Source of the DNA: Erigeron canadensis | Lineage: Eukaryota > Streptophyta > Magnoliopsida > Asterales > Asteraceae | DNA: 64,000 nt | NCBI RefSeq assembly: GCF_010389155.1 | Contig: NC_057763.1 | Location: forward strand, 5,332,649-5,396,648 | Direction of reading: 5' to 3' | Shown: in pieces, positions 38,784 to 51,503 of the stretch | How positions within the stretch are numbered: position 1 is the first letter of the stretch | Layout: the number at the start of each line of letters is the position of its first letter | The notes under the pieces: model-generated | Told to the model about the DNA's origin: nothing | Seen by the model: the letters and a program-made list of their open reading frames with translations, nothing else | The model's database searches: none | Made by a program: the position numbers and the translations under genes

Positions 38784-40405
38784 CCAAGTGGGCGACTGAC
38801 CGAAGCATCATAATCGGAGGGGGCATCAAGCGACGTATTTAGTTTCCATGCTATGTTATAGGATATTCATTTAGGCATAGAAAATATGTTATATTATGTT
38901 CGATTAGATACTAAAGCTATGGTATATTAATTATAGAAGGAAAAATTCTGAGAAAAACAAATCTAGCACAATGCTTTAATGGGGGAACTAGAAGTTGCAG
39001 TCGGCAGAAAGGTAGAAGACGGAGTTACAAACACAACTTCCTTTTACAACCCTCTATTTTTCAAAATTTTCAATTTAAACCTTCATTCTTTTAAAATTCA
39101 TTTCTATCTTAATGTTGTACTTTATCTTATATTATGTAGTTCTACAGTTCTACTTATATATACTGACATAAAAAAGTTCTAATACTTTTTGAAATATTAA
39201 AATAATATTTCAATATTTTTGATTATAACATGCCGTATTTTAAGATTTCGACCCTTTTAATATATTGACTCTATATAAAACAGCATACATTAAAAGTTGA
39301 AGTAGATGTTTTTAAAATACTGTACCTTTATATAATTCATGTAATATAAGTATATTTGTTTTGAATGGTTAAAACTTATTGTGAACTTGTGAACTTGTCA
39401 ATGCCCTATAAAAATTAAGTTTAAAGTAAGTGATGTTATGGCAAGTTTCAACGACATATGTAAGTAAACATTATTTTTATAGTTTGTGAAAGTTATATAT
39501 TTTAACACATGAACATGTAGCTTCACTAGATTCAAAACACTTAATTAAATATATTGTGTTGTTTTGTTTTAAGTTTTTTTTTCCTTACGGGCATAATGTG
39601 AACTCTTTGTCCGGAGCATCCAAATCTTCAGGACCGGCACTGGCCTTTGGTATGGGTTTAACTCAAGTCAGACTCGCTAAAAATTGTCGATTTGAAGTTC
39701 GAATATGAGATTATATCAAGCTTTCAAAATTTGATTATTGGAGCTTGAATTCGGATTATTAACTAATGGTGTGTTTTTCTTGTCGAAGGTTGTTCGCTTC
39801 ACACTTGACTTCAAGACATTCAAACTGCTGCCTAATGGAGAGCTATTACAACTCATATTCTGTAGTTCGTTTTCACTCCAAGTCATATATGGTGAGAAAC
39901 TATGATCTTAAAATTTTTTGCCATAGTGATTCTGCTGTAACTTATGTTACATGGTTAGATGAGTTGCTTATATTTCATAAAGTGAGTTGTAATATTGTTT
40001 AAATCATTTCTATTTATAAATATTGTTACTTGAAGACTCTTAGTCCCTTCCCGTAAAACTTAATCATTGTCCCATCTGGTGATGTCAATTGTTGTCATAT
40101 GTTTACATTTATTGCTCAGATACCACTATCTACATATATTCATTCCAATTATGTACGTGATTCCTATTCCTATTCCTATCCCTATATTTTTGAATATACC
40201 AGTTGTTATCTAAATTAGAGTATAGAGTATATCTCCTATTTTTTTTACACTATAATCATATTAACGAAATTAAATCTCCTAAAATATCTAAAATATATAA
40301 CAAAATCTTCTAAAACTTTCCGTAAACCTGATATATCTCCTTAATTTTCTGCAAGATTGTTTTTGATTTTTACTTGACCTAAAAGATAACAACACATCTA
40401 TATAG
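38784..40405. other. hAT right part and Helitron interior without genes
   Basis: 38784-39642 is the remaining hAT body. 39651-40405 is Helitron interior. A few short ORFs (such as 39766-40002) have no recognisable family. The sequence is AT-rich. Confidence 0.6.
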
Positions 40406-41245
40406 ATCAAAGAGTTTGCTGAGTGGATTCTTAAAGTTGGAAATGGTGAACTTTGCGAACCTAATGATGGCGAGGCTGACATACCCATACCAAAAGACCT
40501 TCTTATTGAATCTGAGCAAGACCCGGTAAGCGACATTATCAACTATGTCTATCCAGATTACATTGCTCGACTGTATGAGAAGAACTACTTTGAAGACAGA
40601 GCAATACTTGCACCGACACTTGAAACTGTGAACCTCATTAATGATAGAATGTTGAATACTCTTCCTGGTAACGAGAGGGTTTACCTAAGTTCTGATACTA
40701 TTTGCCAAGCTGATTTAAATCCAAATATTAGCCCAGAATTATATTCTCCAGACTTTCTAAACCGAATAAAGATTTCTGGTCTTCCGAATCATAATCTAAC
40801 TCTGAGAGAAGGTGCTCTTGTCATGTTGCTTAGAAATGTTGATCAGCAACAAGGTCTTTGCAATGGTACTCGATTGCAGGTAAAACGTCTATGTGAACAT
40901 GTTATTGAGGCAATTGTTATTTCTGGAAGTCACGTTGGTCATATCACATATATCCCCCGTATGAAATTGACAAGTTCTAATAAGAAACTGCCTTTCCAAT
41001 TTCAGCGACGACAATTCCCACTTTCCGTTTGTTTTGCGATACCTATCAACAAAAGTCAGGGACAATCGTTGGGGAGGGTTGGCCTCTATCTACCCAAGCC
41101 GGTATTCACGCATGGACAACTTTACGTTGCATTGTCGAGGGTCAAAAGTAGACAAGGACTGAAGGTGCTTATTTGTGATCAACAAGGCCATCCAACAAAC
41201 CATACGACAAATGTTGTATACAAAGAAGTTCTTCAGGGCCTCTGA
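40406..41245 (+). pseudogene. Helitron PIF1-like helicase, C-terminal fragment
   Basis: The frame is open from 40406 (after TAG at 40403) to the stop before 41246, reading EFAEWILKVGNG, PIPKDLL, APTLETVNLINDRML, MLLRNVDQQQGLCNGTRL, the motif V block INKSQGQSLGRVG and the motif VI block YVALSRVKSRQGLKVLI. These are the second half of the PIF1-family helicase of plant Helitrons. The Walker A and B part and the Rep (HUH) domain are missing, so it cannot transpose by itself. It lies about 240 bases before the Helitron 3' end, in the normal orientation. Confidence 0.9.
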
Positions 41246-41453
41246 CAGCCTTATAACTACTACAAACATTATTTCCTTCTACATTTTCGGTATTTATTTC
41301 ATTGGATTCTTTGCATTCTATTTATCATCATTCCACCTTATAGTTTATTTTTAATTATATTTGGTTGAAATAAAACTTATGTGTTCGATATATTCTACAA
41401 TCTAATCTGAATATACGTAATAACACGAAAGTTAAAAGCTATATTTTGAAAGT

Positions 41454-41483
41454 ACCCGTCCATCGGACGGGTCTAAAGTCTAG
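41454..41483 (+). other. Helitron 3' terminal hairpin and CTAG
   Basis: Perfect 8-bp stem ACCCGTCC / GGACGGGT with a 3-base loop (41454-41472), seven bases, CTAG at 41480-41483, then T. This is the diagnostic terminator and 3' cleavage signal of Helitrons. Confidence 0.92.
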
Positions 41484-42013
41484 TTAGTTAATATACTCCG
41501 ATAGTCTAACCTAATTCTTAAACGATCTTCAATCATCAGGTTTGGTTATTTAATTTGTTTGTATATATGTATTTCGTTTATCAATTAATAAGTTTGTAAT
41601 ATAGTGTATATGATGTTGATGATGATGATTATGACGATTATATATTATTTCCGTTTAATACCATATACAAATACTTTTTTACGGAAGTATGTATTTATCT
41701 ATAGTTTTTTTTGTTTGTTACATGATGTATCGTGTTCCAATCTTATCACGCGTAGATGTAGTTTGTATTTGATTTAAACATAATTATCATTTAAATACCA
41801 GTAATACCTTTTAAATAATTCAAAAAAATAAAATAAAAATTCTATCGATAAAGTCTAATAACACCCACTAATCTCCAACTTATCTTTTGTTTCCAATGTC
41901 GTTTAATTATAAACTCATTATATGCAATGTATATAAAAATCATTCCATATACGAGTATTAAACATGTATATAGTCAATCCGTACATCATATGGGTATTAA
42001 AACTAGTATTATA

Positions 42014-42208
42014 AAAGAAAAAAGAAAGAAAGAAACTACTCAGTGCCGCCTTCCGCGGGTTTTGAGGGTAGAGAGACTGCTTCCATTTTCTATCTAAAAG
42101 GTAGAGAAAAGACCCTCAATCTTTGCATGAGATGAAGATCGAACCCATGACCTCTATTTCCAAAGGCCAGAGTGTTTACCACTGATCCAACCATGTTGCT
42201 TCATTAAT
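42014..42208 (-). mobile_element. tRNA-derived SINE, second copy of the 11363 family
   Basis: The minus strand carries GGATCAGTGGTAAACACT (A-box-like) and GGGTTCGATCTTCATC (B box), then TTGAGGGTC, CTACC and CCCGCGGAAGGCGGCACTGAG words matching the copy at 11363-11597. It is flanked by a 12-bp direct repeat ACTAGTATTATA (42002-42013, 42209-42220). The 3' tail is TTTCTTTCTTTC-like, again T/C-rich. Slightly shorter than the other copy. Confidence 0.88.
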
Positions 42209-42221
42209 ACTAGTATTATAT

Positions 42222-42470
42222 AAACTTAAAAGAAAACTGACCTAGATTCAATTGTCCAATCACAACTATCAATTTTTCAAAATAAATTAAATCAACACAT
42301 GTTTAAATTAATTTACACTTTTTATTTTTTCATCACAAATTTACACTTTAATCTAATTTAAAATTAATTAATAATTTATTGCATAATGTCTATGACTAAC
42401 AAAATTAAATATAGTTAAAAGTTAAAGAAGTTACAACATTTTTTTATTATTAATTTTAATAAAACTAATT
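42222..42470. repeat. Dispersed AT-rich repeat, copy 2 of 3
   Basis: The ordered words listed for 24172-24440 recur here (aaagaaaactgacc, ttcaattgtccaatcacaa, aattaaatcaa, ttaatttacactttt, tcacaaatttacacttta, ttattgcataatgt, atagttaaaagttaaa). It follows directly after the SINE target duplication, so that SINE may have inserted at its edge. Confidence 0.6.
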
Positions 42471-42839
42471 CAATCTATAATTACGATAATCATGTAATTT
42501 TTTATAGAGATTTTCCTTTTTCTATATGTTAATCAAATTCGTGATAAAACATGTCCAACTATAAGTGTTGACGCTTCGTCAAAAAATCATGTACCTACTA
42601 AGCAAATGCAATAAATGACGAGTCACATTGATTTTATATACGGGTTTTATATGTTAGAAAAAGAAAAAGTAACGTATTAATTTCATTTTCCTTACAGAAA
42701 CAGTTTTATACATATCCTTTTATATTAGTGCATCTTTATCCCTTGTTAAAAAAAAAAAAAGAACCATCCTCTTAACCTTTAAAATTAACTGTTTTATTCC
42801 TCAACTATCACCTCTGTTTCTTCACTTAACTTCCATCTA

Positions 42840-43046
42840 ATATAATTATATAATCTTTAATGAATTAATTTACAACAAAAGTTACTCGAGTCATAAAATA
42901 GCTACACTACCTTATTTTACATTAAAACTTCTACATAAATAACCACATGATCTACATTGTCATCATCGCCTATATTATCACCCATTACCGTCACCACCAC
43001 ACCGCCGATGTTACCACCATTTTCGCCAAATCGTACATACATATTT
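42840..43046 (+). repeat. Helitron-like 3' fragment
   Basis: Trinucleotide CACCACACCGCCG tract followed by a degraded core and ...CATATTTCTAGT near 43046. It resembles the other short elements but the hairpin is weak. Confidence 0.35.
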
Positions 43047-43141
43047 CTAGTTTATATTAAAAAGTCGGGTTTGGTATCTGTGAATGTAACTAACTATTAT
43101 AACTAAAGTTGTATTCATTGTATGTAATATAGTTAGTTTTT

Positions 43142-43474
43142 TTTAAAGATGAATTTCACTTGAAACTTCGTGTCGTGATTCGACAGCGAGAGGTCTACAT
43201 ACGTTGTCTTAACCAGGTCCGCGCTAGAAAGCTCCCTCGAAGTTGAAATGCCTATTTCAAATACCCAATGGGGGAAAACCCCCCACTAATCCGTCCGAAG
43301 GCATGACGATTAATAGGGGTAAAACCTGCCCCCTCAGACTTAAACCTGGGTATGCCCAATCCAAACCCTCATAGAATGACTACTTATATCTCGAAGTTGG
43401 TAAAATGGAGATTCAAACTTGAGACCTATAGGTTATCAAGGAAACTCCAAACCACTCTACCAACTCATCATTGA
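43142..43474 (-). mobile_element. tRNA-derived SINE, family B, full copy
   Basis: A T-run on the left of the plus strand is the poly(A) tail on the minus strand. The head at the right reads GAGTTGGTAGAGTGGTTTG (A box) and GGTCTCAAGTTTGAATCTCC (B box) on the minus strand, an obvious tRNA resemblance. The body (attcgacagcg, ggaaaacccc, ctcagac-t-aacctggg) recurs at 44243-44490. Confidence 0.8.
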
Positions 43475-44242
43475 TTTACATTTACAAATACTACAACCTA
43501 AAAAGTCAAGATAGCTAACTGGAATAACGATTATATTATATTTATATTCTACTTCTACTGTGCCATTCTATTGACTAGGTGATTTGAAACATTACGTTTT
43601 ATAAAACACCTAAACAGATGATCGAACTTTTATTTTTATAGCTTTTTACCTAAGATGTGCACAATTAAATTGTGATATCACTTTGATGCCCTAGTGACCA
43701 AAAAGCGACTTTGAATTTTAGAAAGGTGATTGATCATATGTTCAGGTACTTTATTTTGAATCAAACTATAAACATCATCGTGTTAAATTTGAAAACCTAA
43801 TATGTGGATTGTCGAAAAGTATAATTTCAAACATATATGGTTTTTTTTTAGGGGAGAAATAAAGGATTGATTGAATTTTTGAGGGGGGTCAGAGGGGACG
43901 ATGGCTTTGAATATAAACCCGAACTGGTAAACCACTTCATCCTAAATGTTTACTATCTTAATTTTATATAATAAACTATATGTATCTCCTAACTTCAATT
44001 CAACAATATTCATGCATTCAATGATCAATAATTCCAAATTGATGTACAGTAAAGGTGATGAAAATGAAATAAATTCTTGGTTGTTGTTATTGACATTAAT
44101 TAACATAAATTGTATATTATTGGATAAAACCAATCAAGTGGCATCGCTCTAAGTTTTTCGTTCAAATTTGGATTCATAAGATCAAATATCAATTAATCAC
44201 AATTTGGCGTTTTAATCTTATACGTATCTTTATTATTATTTT

Positions 44243-44490
44243 TTTTTAAAGGTGAATTTCGCTTGAGAACTTCGTGTCGCGATTCGACAGCGGGAGGTCT
44301 AGCATACGTTGTCTTAACCGGGTCCACGCTAGAGAGCTCCCTCGAAATAGAAATGCCTATTTCAAATACCCGATGGGGGAAAACCCCCTACTAATCCGCC
44401 CAAATGCACGACGATCAATAGGGGTAAACCCTGCCCCCTCAGATTTGAACCTGGGTATACCCAAGCCAAGCCTTCATAGGAAGACTTCCT
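44243..44490 (-). mobile_element. SINE family B, copy lacking the tRNA head
   Basis: The body matches 43142-43380 closely (cttcgtgtcg-gattcgacagcg, ggtctagcatacgttgtcttaacc, gggggaaaacccc, ctgccccctcaga) in the same orientation, with a T-run at its left. The tRNA-like head is missing or unrecognisable. The open frame through it is a by-product. Confidence 0.8.
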
Positions 44491-44499
44491 ATATAGTTC

Positions 44500-47370
44500 C
44501 CATTTAAGTGAGATTTCTTAACTACTTTGTCATATCCACATTTGTAAAATTTAAGAATCGTGCTATTAATCCAAGGAGAGTTAGAAAATTCAGATTAACA
44601 TCTATTTGTGATGCCTTTCAAAAAAAAAATAATAATAATAATAATCTATATATGTATGCTAGTTAATACCAACATTGTTCAATACATTTTGATACAAATT
44701 TTCCAGGCACTTACCAAGTATCCACTCTTCCACTAACACCCACAATTGCAACAAACTTTTTTCAACGGAACGAATTAATGAAATCCGAAAAGGTTAGACA
44801 AGCTAACAAATAATTAGTTTTAGAAAGACATACAAATTTTCGATATATACATCCCTATATGCATTTTTAACACGTGACTATAATTATTTTCATAATTTAT
44901 GTTTAATAATTTAATATATGTACTAAACTTTAGTATTATATGATGAGGTTCTCCTGATGTTAGAAAAAAAAAAAAAAAAAGGGAAAAATATGGTGAAGCT
45001 GTACGATTCTCACTGCCCAAAAAGAAATTGTCCACGACGACAAAGGTACTCATCACTTATCACTAAAGTCTAAATTAAGGATCATGCAAGTTTCAGCGCA
45101 ATCGTTTTTGATGACGGGTCATCACATCAACATAAAGGTCGTCGCCAATTCGCCATAGGTTGATGCAAAAGATATTTTGCAACGACTTTGATTAATTTAT
45201 TTGCGAAGTCATGTAGCTAAATTTAAAAACAATACGAGTAAAAAACAATTATACCGCAATTATGTCTTCGCCAATTCGACATGTCACATGTTATCATAAA
45301 AAATAAATAGAGCCGAATTGTCGTTGCTAAAATTGAAAAAATAAATAAAAATTTTGCTAAAGAGTAAAGGGTTCCTGTAACGACGATGGTGATATCGATG
45401 ACCGGTGGTGGTAATGGTGACGACTAGTGGCGGGGGCGTCGGTTGCAAGTAGTGTAAATTATTAATGTAAACCAAACCGAACCGAACTATATATGGGGAT
45501 GTTTGTTGTTGCATTTTCAAAATAAACTTTGCATTCTCAAAATAAATTATGCGTTTGAAAAGACATGTATATGCTTGTTTTCTAAAATTACGATTTCATA
45601 TAAAATAATCACTTTTTTTTTTATCAAAATGCTTTTTTAGATTAATTATTCGTATTTTACAAACGTAATAATCGAATAATCCGTTCAAAATGTAATCCCA
45701 AACACCCTAAACCGATTAGTATGGTTTTGATATTTTGATAATCAACCGTATCGGTTCGGTATTTGGTTTCGTATTAAAAAACAACAGGAAAAAACAAACC
45801 GAAACGAGATACATTTTAATTTATAATATATTTTTTAATAATATTTTTGTATTTATTACTATACTTTTTTTTTTTTACATATTTATATAAAACCATGAAT
45901 ATATATACGTCTATTATATTATACATTATTGTTGTATCTGCTTTCTAGTTTATAGAGTACAATGTGTTTTGATTTGCAACTTATTCATCATAGATGTACC
46001 AATAATTTAAACTTATATTAAAGTTATGACATGGTCATATTAATGTGTCTAGGATAGATTTTTTCGTTAAAAAGCTTTACAATTTGTACATAATAATATA
46101 TTGGATAAAGATTAAATGATAATGTAACTTTTTCTTTAAGAAAAAAAAAGATAGTTTTCAATATTTTTTACCTTGTTTTTAATTTTTTTTACCTTTTAAT
46201 ATTTTTTTTAAATAAAAACCTATACTAAAAAATAAAATAAATAAAAAAACATATGTGTTGTAGACTTACAAACGTATATGGTATTTACACATATAAAGGT
46301 AAATAAAAAAATTCCATATTTACACATAAAAGTCAATATTTACACATAAAAGTAAATTCTTTCTATCTCTTTCTTTCCAAAAGCAACCTTCTTCAAGTTT
46401 TGGGTCCATAAAATAACTTTTAGTAACCTCAAAAATTGCAATAATTTTTAGAAACTTTTTAAATCAAGCTTAACAATTGATTATTCTTTACCTGGTGATT
46501 GTTTTTTTATTGTTTTTGAGTTACTTATGTGCAATGTTGGATTCTACAATTATGTAGAGACATGGATTATCATTAATTATATAATTTTTGGAGACATGAA
46601 TTTTATGATCACATACAATCATATATATGCAATTATTTTGTAAATTAATGTTTTCATAAGATTGGTGATAATCAAATGTATATAAATAGTTATGTGAACA
46701 TTTGTAAGCACTTATATGATCATATAAATACGTGTAAGCAATCATATAGTAAATAATTTTAAATTAGAGAAAGTTCTTAAAAGTTTTTGCAATTTTTGGG
46801 GTTCTGAAAATAACATTTCCCTATACACACATATATATCTTAAACAACTATAAAAGGAATCTAGCAAAGCATTAAACGCAAAAATCACGGAAATAAGTAC
46901 AATTACTATATCTAAAAATACAATGAACAACAAATTTCTAGATACTGCTTTGGTTTTGAACTGCGAGGACTATAAAAAAAGTAAAAAAAAAAACTCGCAA
47001 CCATCATGAAAACCGAGATACAAGAAAAGTTTTAATACGTACGATGATAATATATATATACATATATATGTGTGTGTGTGTGTGTGTGTATGGTAGAAAT
47101 ATTAAGAGAAGGTTCTTAAGAAGAGAAATAATAGATATTTGGCTGAGATTTGTGCTCGTATCCTTCTAAAATATGTGATCTTTAAGTATAATATATACAC
47201 ATCTTTCTTTTTGAAATTTTCAATGACCATCTCTCATCAAATTTGTGAGCCGTAACCAAACCATCAATCCAAATTACCGAAAAGTTACCTATTTCATAGC
47301 TAATTGGTAAGTAAAACTGGCAATTCGTTAATATATATACGTATGTGCGAATATCAGATATATGCAAGCC
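44500..47370. other. AT-rich non-coding stretch
   Basis: No coding sequence is recognised. Notable: A-run near 44966-44982; three copies of a tatttacacataaaag word at about 46265-46345; a TA/TG microsatellite at 47050-47088. Long ORFs here are chance open frames in AT-rich DNA. Confidence 0.6.
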
Positions 47371-47375
47371 AGTGG

Positions 47376-47505
47376 TTGGTTTTGTAGACTCGAACCAAGA
47401 GTGGAAGACATATGGGAAGGCATATGCCTCCCAAAGGAGTATTTTTGGTTTTGTAGACTCGGACCAAGAAAGGAAGACATATGCCTCCAAAACGAGTATT
47501 TTTGA
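47376..47505. repeat. Tandem duplication of about 65 bases
   Basis: TTGGTTTTGTAGACTCG opens both copies (47376-47444 and 47445-47505). Each continues with accaagaAAGGAAGACATATG-like words and ends near gagtattttt. The first copy has an extra ggaaggcatatg, itself a local repeat. Confidence 0.85.
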
Positions 47506-47602
47506 TGGAGGATGCAAACAAGGAGTGGAAGGCATATGGGCGGTTACTTAAATTTATTTTTGTTCTGTTTGACCTTGAGTAGAAGTATGCCTAAACCGTG
47601 TT

Positions 47603-47615
47603 GGGGGGGGGGGGG
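47603..47615. repeat. Run of 13 G
   Basis: An isolated homopolymer GTTGGG...GGGTACTC in AT-rich DNA. Long G runs are rare in plant sequence and may be length-variable or misread. Confidence 0.85.
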
Positions 47616-47768
47616 TACTCTAGCGTTTGTTTTTGACCCCAAATGTGTTTTGCCTGTCGGAGGACATGACCGTTAAGAGAAAACTCAGAGAAATAAGATT
47701 AGTTTAGAGGAATATGGTAATAAGTAAATCCCTTTAGGGGTTTTAGGGTTAGTTCTCTCGCCAGCTTG

Positions 47769-48072
47769 ATCGTAGGTTGAGTAGCATCCGTTATCTTAGA
47801 TGGGCTCGTCGGACCTTATGCACCCTACGTAATATCTACTTATATGTAGGAATGTCATGCATGATACATTTCTTATATGGTCCTATGAATTATTTGCACC
47901 TTTTATGGGTAGTGTTCTTGCAGCTAGGTAACCTAAGCTACTCTATTTCATAGGTTGATTAGCAGCCGTATTATACTTAGGCCCATCGGGCCTCATGATT
48001 TGTTAGTTAATTTCTACTTATATGTATATATGTGTGATAGATACCACTCTTATATTGCTTCTATGACTTGTT
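47769..48072. repeat. Diverged direct repeat, about 120 bases twice
   Basis: 47769-47890 and 47950-48072 share in order: TAGGTTGA-TAGCA-CCGT, TTAG--GG-C--TCGG-CCT-ATG, TCTACTTATATGTA, GATAC, CTTATAT and CTATGA. The pair is about 180 bases apart and well diverged. It could be an old tandem duplication or two LTR-like remains. Confidence 0.65.
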
Positions 48073-48074
48073 GG

Positions 48075-50082
48075 GAGGGCGATAAGAGAAGTTCCTTCAC
48101 ATGTCACACGTAATTGTTGCTCTTATTACACATGCTTGGTTTTATGCAGACAAATATGTTTATTATGTTTTGTGTTGATAACTAATATGTTCAAATGTCA
48201 TATTTACTATGTATTCTTATATTTGCGCTAAAGTATGTTATGATGTATGCTTAAATTTGTTCTCATCAATTTGTAATATAGTCAGTAGTCGACAGATATT
48301 GTTACTAAATTTTTTTACACTGTCCTGTTATTGTTTTGTTTGGCTATAGATTCTTATGAAAACAGTCTCTCTACAACTAGGTAGATAAAAATTTTGACAT
48401 TTCACCTTTTTTTTATACCCTCTATAAAAGTATTGGCCATGTTGTTTTTGTTGATGCAAGTCTTTGAAAAACTTTATTCGATCAAATATATCTACACTAT
48501 AGTTGTAACTTGTAATATCATCTTAAAATTAAATAAAATATCATTCGATCGTCACAAATAATAATTTTTTTAATATGATTAACCTATAAATCTACTTTAA
48601 CGATGTTTCAACTAAAAGTAGTTGGGTTTGACGTTAACGGGAAAATAATTTGACTTTACTTAATCGGTATATACAGTACAGTATTAACTATAAGGGAATA
48701 AAGTGAGCACTGAGCAATGGCAAAACTAGTTGGGCCCATATTGGACTGAATTCCCATTAAACTTTACTGAAAGCCTGCTTGATGATGGCAACAATTAAAA
48801 CTATTTTTTCTTATAATATTGGAGGGCTGCTACCTTAGTGGTACGTGAGTTAATTGATCAACAATGAGGTTTCGATTTTTTCCTTAACAACGATTTTATT
48901 AGATGATTAATTATTCGTAATTCAATTCATCAATGTACAAATTATTCAGAAGTCCAATGTCCCACCATGTTGTGGATTCAACATGTTCGTCACAATTTTG
49001 GGCACAAGAGTATAGGGCCTTCTAAGACAAAGGTTCAATGGTAATTTTAATCGACATATCTTTAATCCATTTTGTTTGAGAAGACACATACAACTCGTGA
49101 CCCATGATCGTTTATACAACATTGATCTAACCGAAGCCACGAAGAAATCCCCCGTACCTGTCCAAGAGATGTACTAAGTAGTTGCTTAGAAGTAATATCA
49201 AGTTAAGTGTATAGACCATAAGAGATGTACTAAAATTTTACATTTTTCCTCTAAAGAAAATTAAGGTTCAAAATCTGTCATTGGTCCCACATTTAACACG
49301 CGAGATGAAGAAGAGTATGTCAGCTGTAAGCATACCACTTTACCTAAATCAATATACCACGACATGGTGATTTCAAGCTCGACCATGATATATTGACAGG
49401 AGGCCATTTTCATTATTAATTATCGAATTGAAGGACACTTAGAATACGAACTAGAACCTTCTATTTGCTTATCACGTTTATGCTAATTCTAACATAGGGT
49501 TATTCAACTTAATTAAATAGTTAGATGGTTAGAAATAGTTATCATAGAACCATAATTGACATATATTTTTAAGGAAACCTTTTCTTGTGGGTTTTATTGA
49601 AGTTTAGTCGCACTATAGATGATGCCACATGAAACTTCAAAGTTACAATTGGAATATTTTGCGATGGAAATTTGCTAATTAATTTAGTTACTAGATAGTA
49701 GATGTTAACGTGATTTTGGAAATAAAATAATTAATTTCTTAAATAAATGCAAATAAAAAGACGTTATATATTCAAATGAAAAATGTTAAATATACAAAAA
49801 TATTCAAATTCAAAAAATAAAAAATAAAAACAAGTTGGTTATTTAAATTTAAAGAATGTAAATATATTCAGAATAAAATAATGTAATTTTGAAATGACAT
49901 ATATTTCATTTCATCTTTTGTAATAATTCTTGTACATGAAATTTGCTTTAATATTAGTCTCATCTTCTATCTTTATTATATCCTTTTTGATTTAATTCGA
50001 AAGATTGTACGTGTCTCAGGTCTCTGCAGGTTAGTCAATAGTCAATTTTTTTAAAATTCAAATTATTAATAATGAAGATGTA

Positions 50083-50135
<53 letters not shown>

Positions 50136-50685
50136 AGTATGAGACTGTTAGGCATCTAATTTAGGTGAAAAACTTCTTACATACCTTTTTTTAAACGATA
50201 AAAATCATGTAAGGCCAAACATTTATTCAAAATATTAAAATATTGGTATGTGAGGAGTTTTTCACCCAAATTGGATACATAGCAGCCCCATACTCACTTT
50301 TATTATTATTTAAGATTAAGAAATAATAGATGATATGTTATTTGGTATGTCCCAAAAAAAAAAAAAAAATGATCGAATATATGTGGAAGTTTGTTTTAGT
50401 ATATATTTTAACAATTTCTTTGATATATATAAGTTAATGTACTCGCGCAATACGACAATATTCATGGCGGGATGGTGTGCAGTGGTGATGGGGGACGACT
50501 ATTGGTGTTGATAATTGATGTAAACATAATTAATATAAAAGGTTAATTGAGATATTTTAAAAAGATAAAATACTGATAGTATAATATAATACATTTTTTT
50601 CTATGTAACTTTCAACATGGAGTAACTATTTTTATAATATAGTATAGATATAGATATTTTAACAATTTCTTTAATATATTTTTAA
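48075..50685. other. AT-rich non-coding stretch
   Basis: No coding sequence is recognised. It contains an AT microsatellite of about 45 bases (50090-50134), an A-run near 50354, and a Helitron-like core on the minus strand near 50441-50500 (actcgcgcaatacg, then ggcgggatggtg). Confidence 0.6.
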
Positions 50686-51503
50686 GGGTTTTTTCCCTAA
50701 AACTCCCATATATTTTTCATTTTATCCCTTTCAGACCATCAGACTTTTTTGTTTCTCAATAGGTCATTAAAAGTTGTCAAATTGTCTCATTTAGTTCATC
50801 GAACCTTTTAATTTCTTATTAGCTCACTGAAAGATGTTATTAAGTTTTACTATACCCACTTTCATCTTTTGTATCGCCTATACCCGACCCGTATATATTA
50901 AATTATATAATAATATCTTTTTCTAATTATATATATATGTAATGAATATTTGGTTTTCTATTTGCCACATGTTAATACTTATATAGTGTTTAAAGTGGTT
51001 TAGAAAAAATATAATAATGAATATTCGGTTATCGACGTGGAAATTCGCTACTTAATAGTTAGTAAGTAAACGGCGACCCGCCAGGTTTGGGTTCGGATCC
51101 GGATTTCGAATAGGGAAATCGGGTTTGGGCCCGAGATTACCTAAACTCTGCCTATACTTGGTCCGTTGCCATCACTAAGTACAAATGGATTTTTTTAAAT
51201 TGAGAACATAAATAAAACCTAATCACGATCATAAATCCCATAACTACAAAATTTAGGACTCATATTCTCTATATCTCATAAAAAACGATTGAGAATCAAA
51301 TGATCGTGATGATACAAACGGTGGATGTGGCTATCATTAAACTTAATAACATCTTTTAATGATCTAGTAGAAAATAATAAAAGTTCAATGACCTATATGG
51401 AACAATTTGATAACTTTTAATGACCTAGTACAGAATAAAAAAGTTCGATGGTCTGAAAGAGACAAAATGAAAAGTATATAGGGTTTTAGAGAAAAAAAAA
51501 TCC
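50686..51503. mobile_element. Mutator-like element (MULE), non-autonomous
   Basis: 818 bases with long terminal inverted repeats of about 165 bases. The left starts GGGTTTTTTCCCTAAAACTC; the right, read inverted, starts GGATTTTTTTTTCTCTAAAA; both continue with TTTCATTTT, CTTTCAGACCATC, AGGTCATTAAAAGTT and AAAGATGTTATTAAGTTT. An exact 9-bp target duplication TATTTTTAA flanks it (50677-50685, 51504-51512), the Mutator length. The interior has no transposase; a GC-richer block (51065-51170) could be captured sequence. Confidence 0.92.

Larger units (their letters stand above)
26736..39642. mobile_element. Non-autonomous hAT transposon, split by the Athila insertion
   Basis: Left end CAGAGCCGGCCCTGGGGG (26736) and right end ...GGACCGGCACTG (39642) form imperfect terminal inverted repeats (CAG[A/T]GCCGG[C/T]CCTG). 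The flanks are an exact 8-bp duplication GCCTTTGG (26728-26735 and 39643-39650), the size hAT elements make. Removing the Athila element leaves about 0.9 kb (22 bases left, 38784-39642 right) with no transposase. The short plus-strand ORF 38979-39182 has no family features. Confidence 0.88.
25956..41483 (+). mobile_element. Helitron, host of the nested hAT and Athila insertions
   Basis: The 3' end is textbook: an 8-bp perfect stem ACCCGTCC-ATC-GGACGGGT (41454-41472), then 7 bases and CTAG (41480-41483), followed by T. The likely 5' end is A|TCTATAACTATACTAAAAG at 25956, a sequence repeated at 22889. Near the 3' end lies a PIF1-type helicase remnant in the expected orientation (40406-41245). 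Without the nested insertion the Helitron is about 2.6 kb, too short for a full Rep-helicase, so this is a deletion derivative. The 5' border is less certain than the 3' border. Confidence 0.75.

Noticed and set aside
44274..44507. 77-codon ORF
   Set aside because: It lies inside a SINE family B copy; the older copy at 43142 does not keep the frame.
48946..49140. 64-codon minus-strand ORF
   Set aside because: No recognisable family, no splice context, no upstream or downstream coding sequence.
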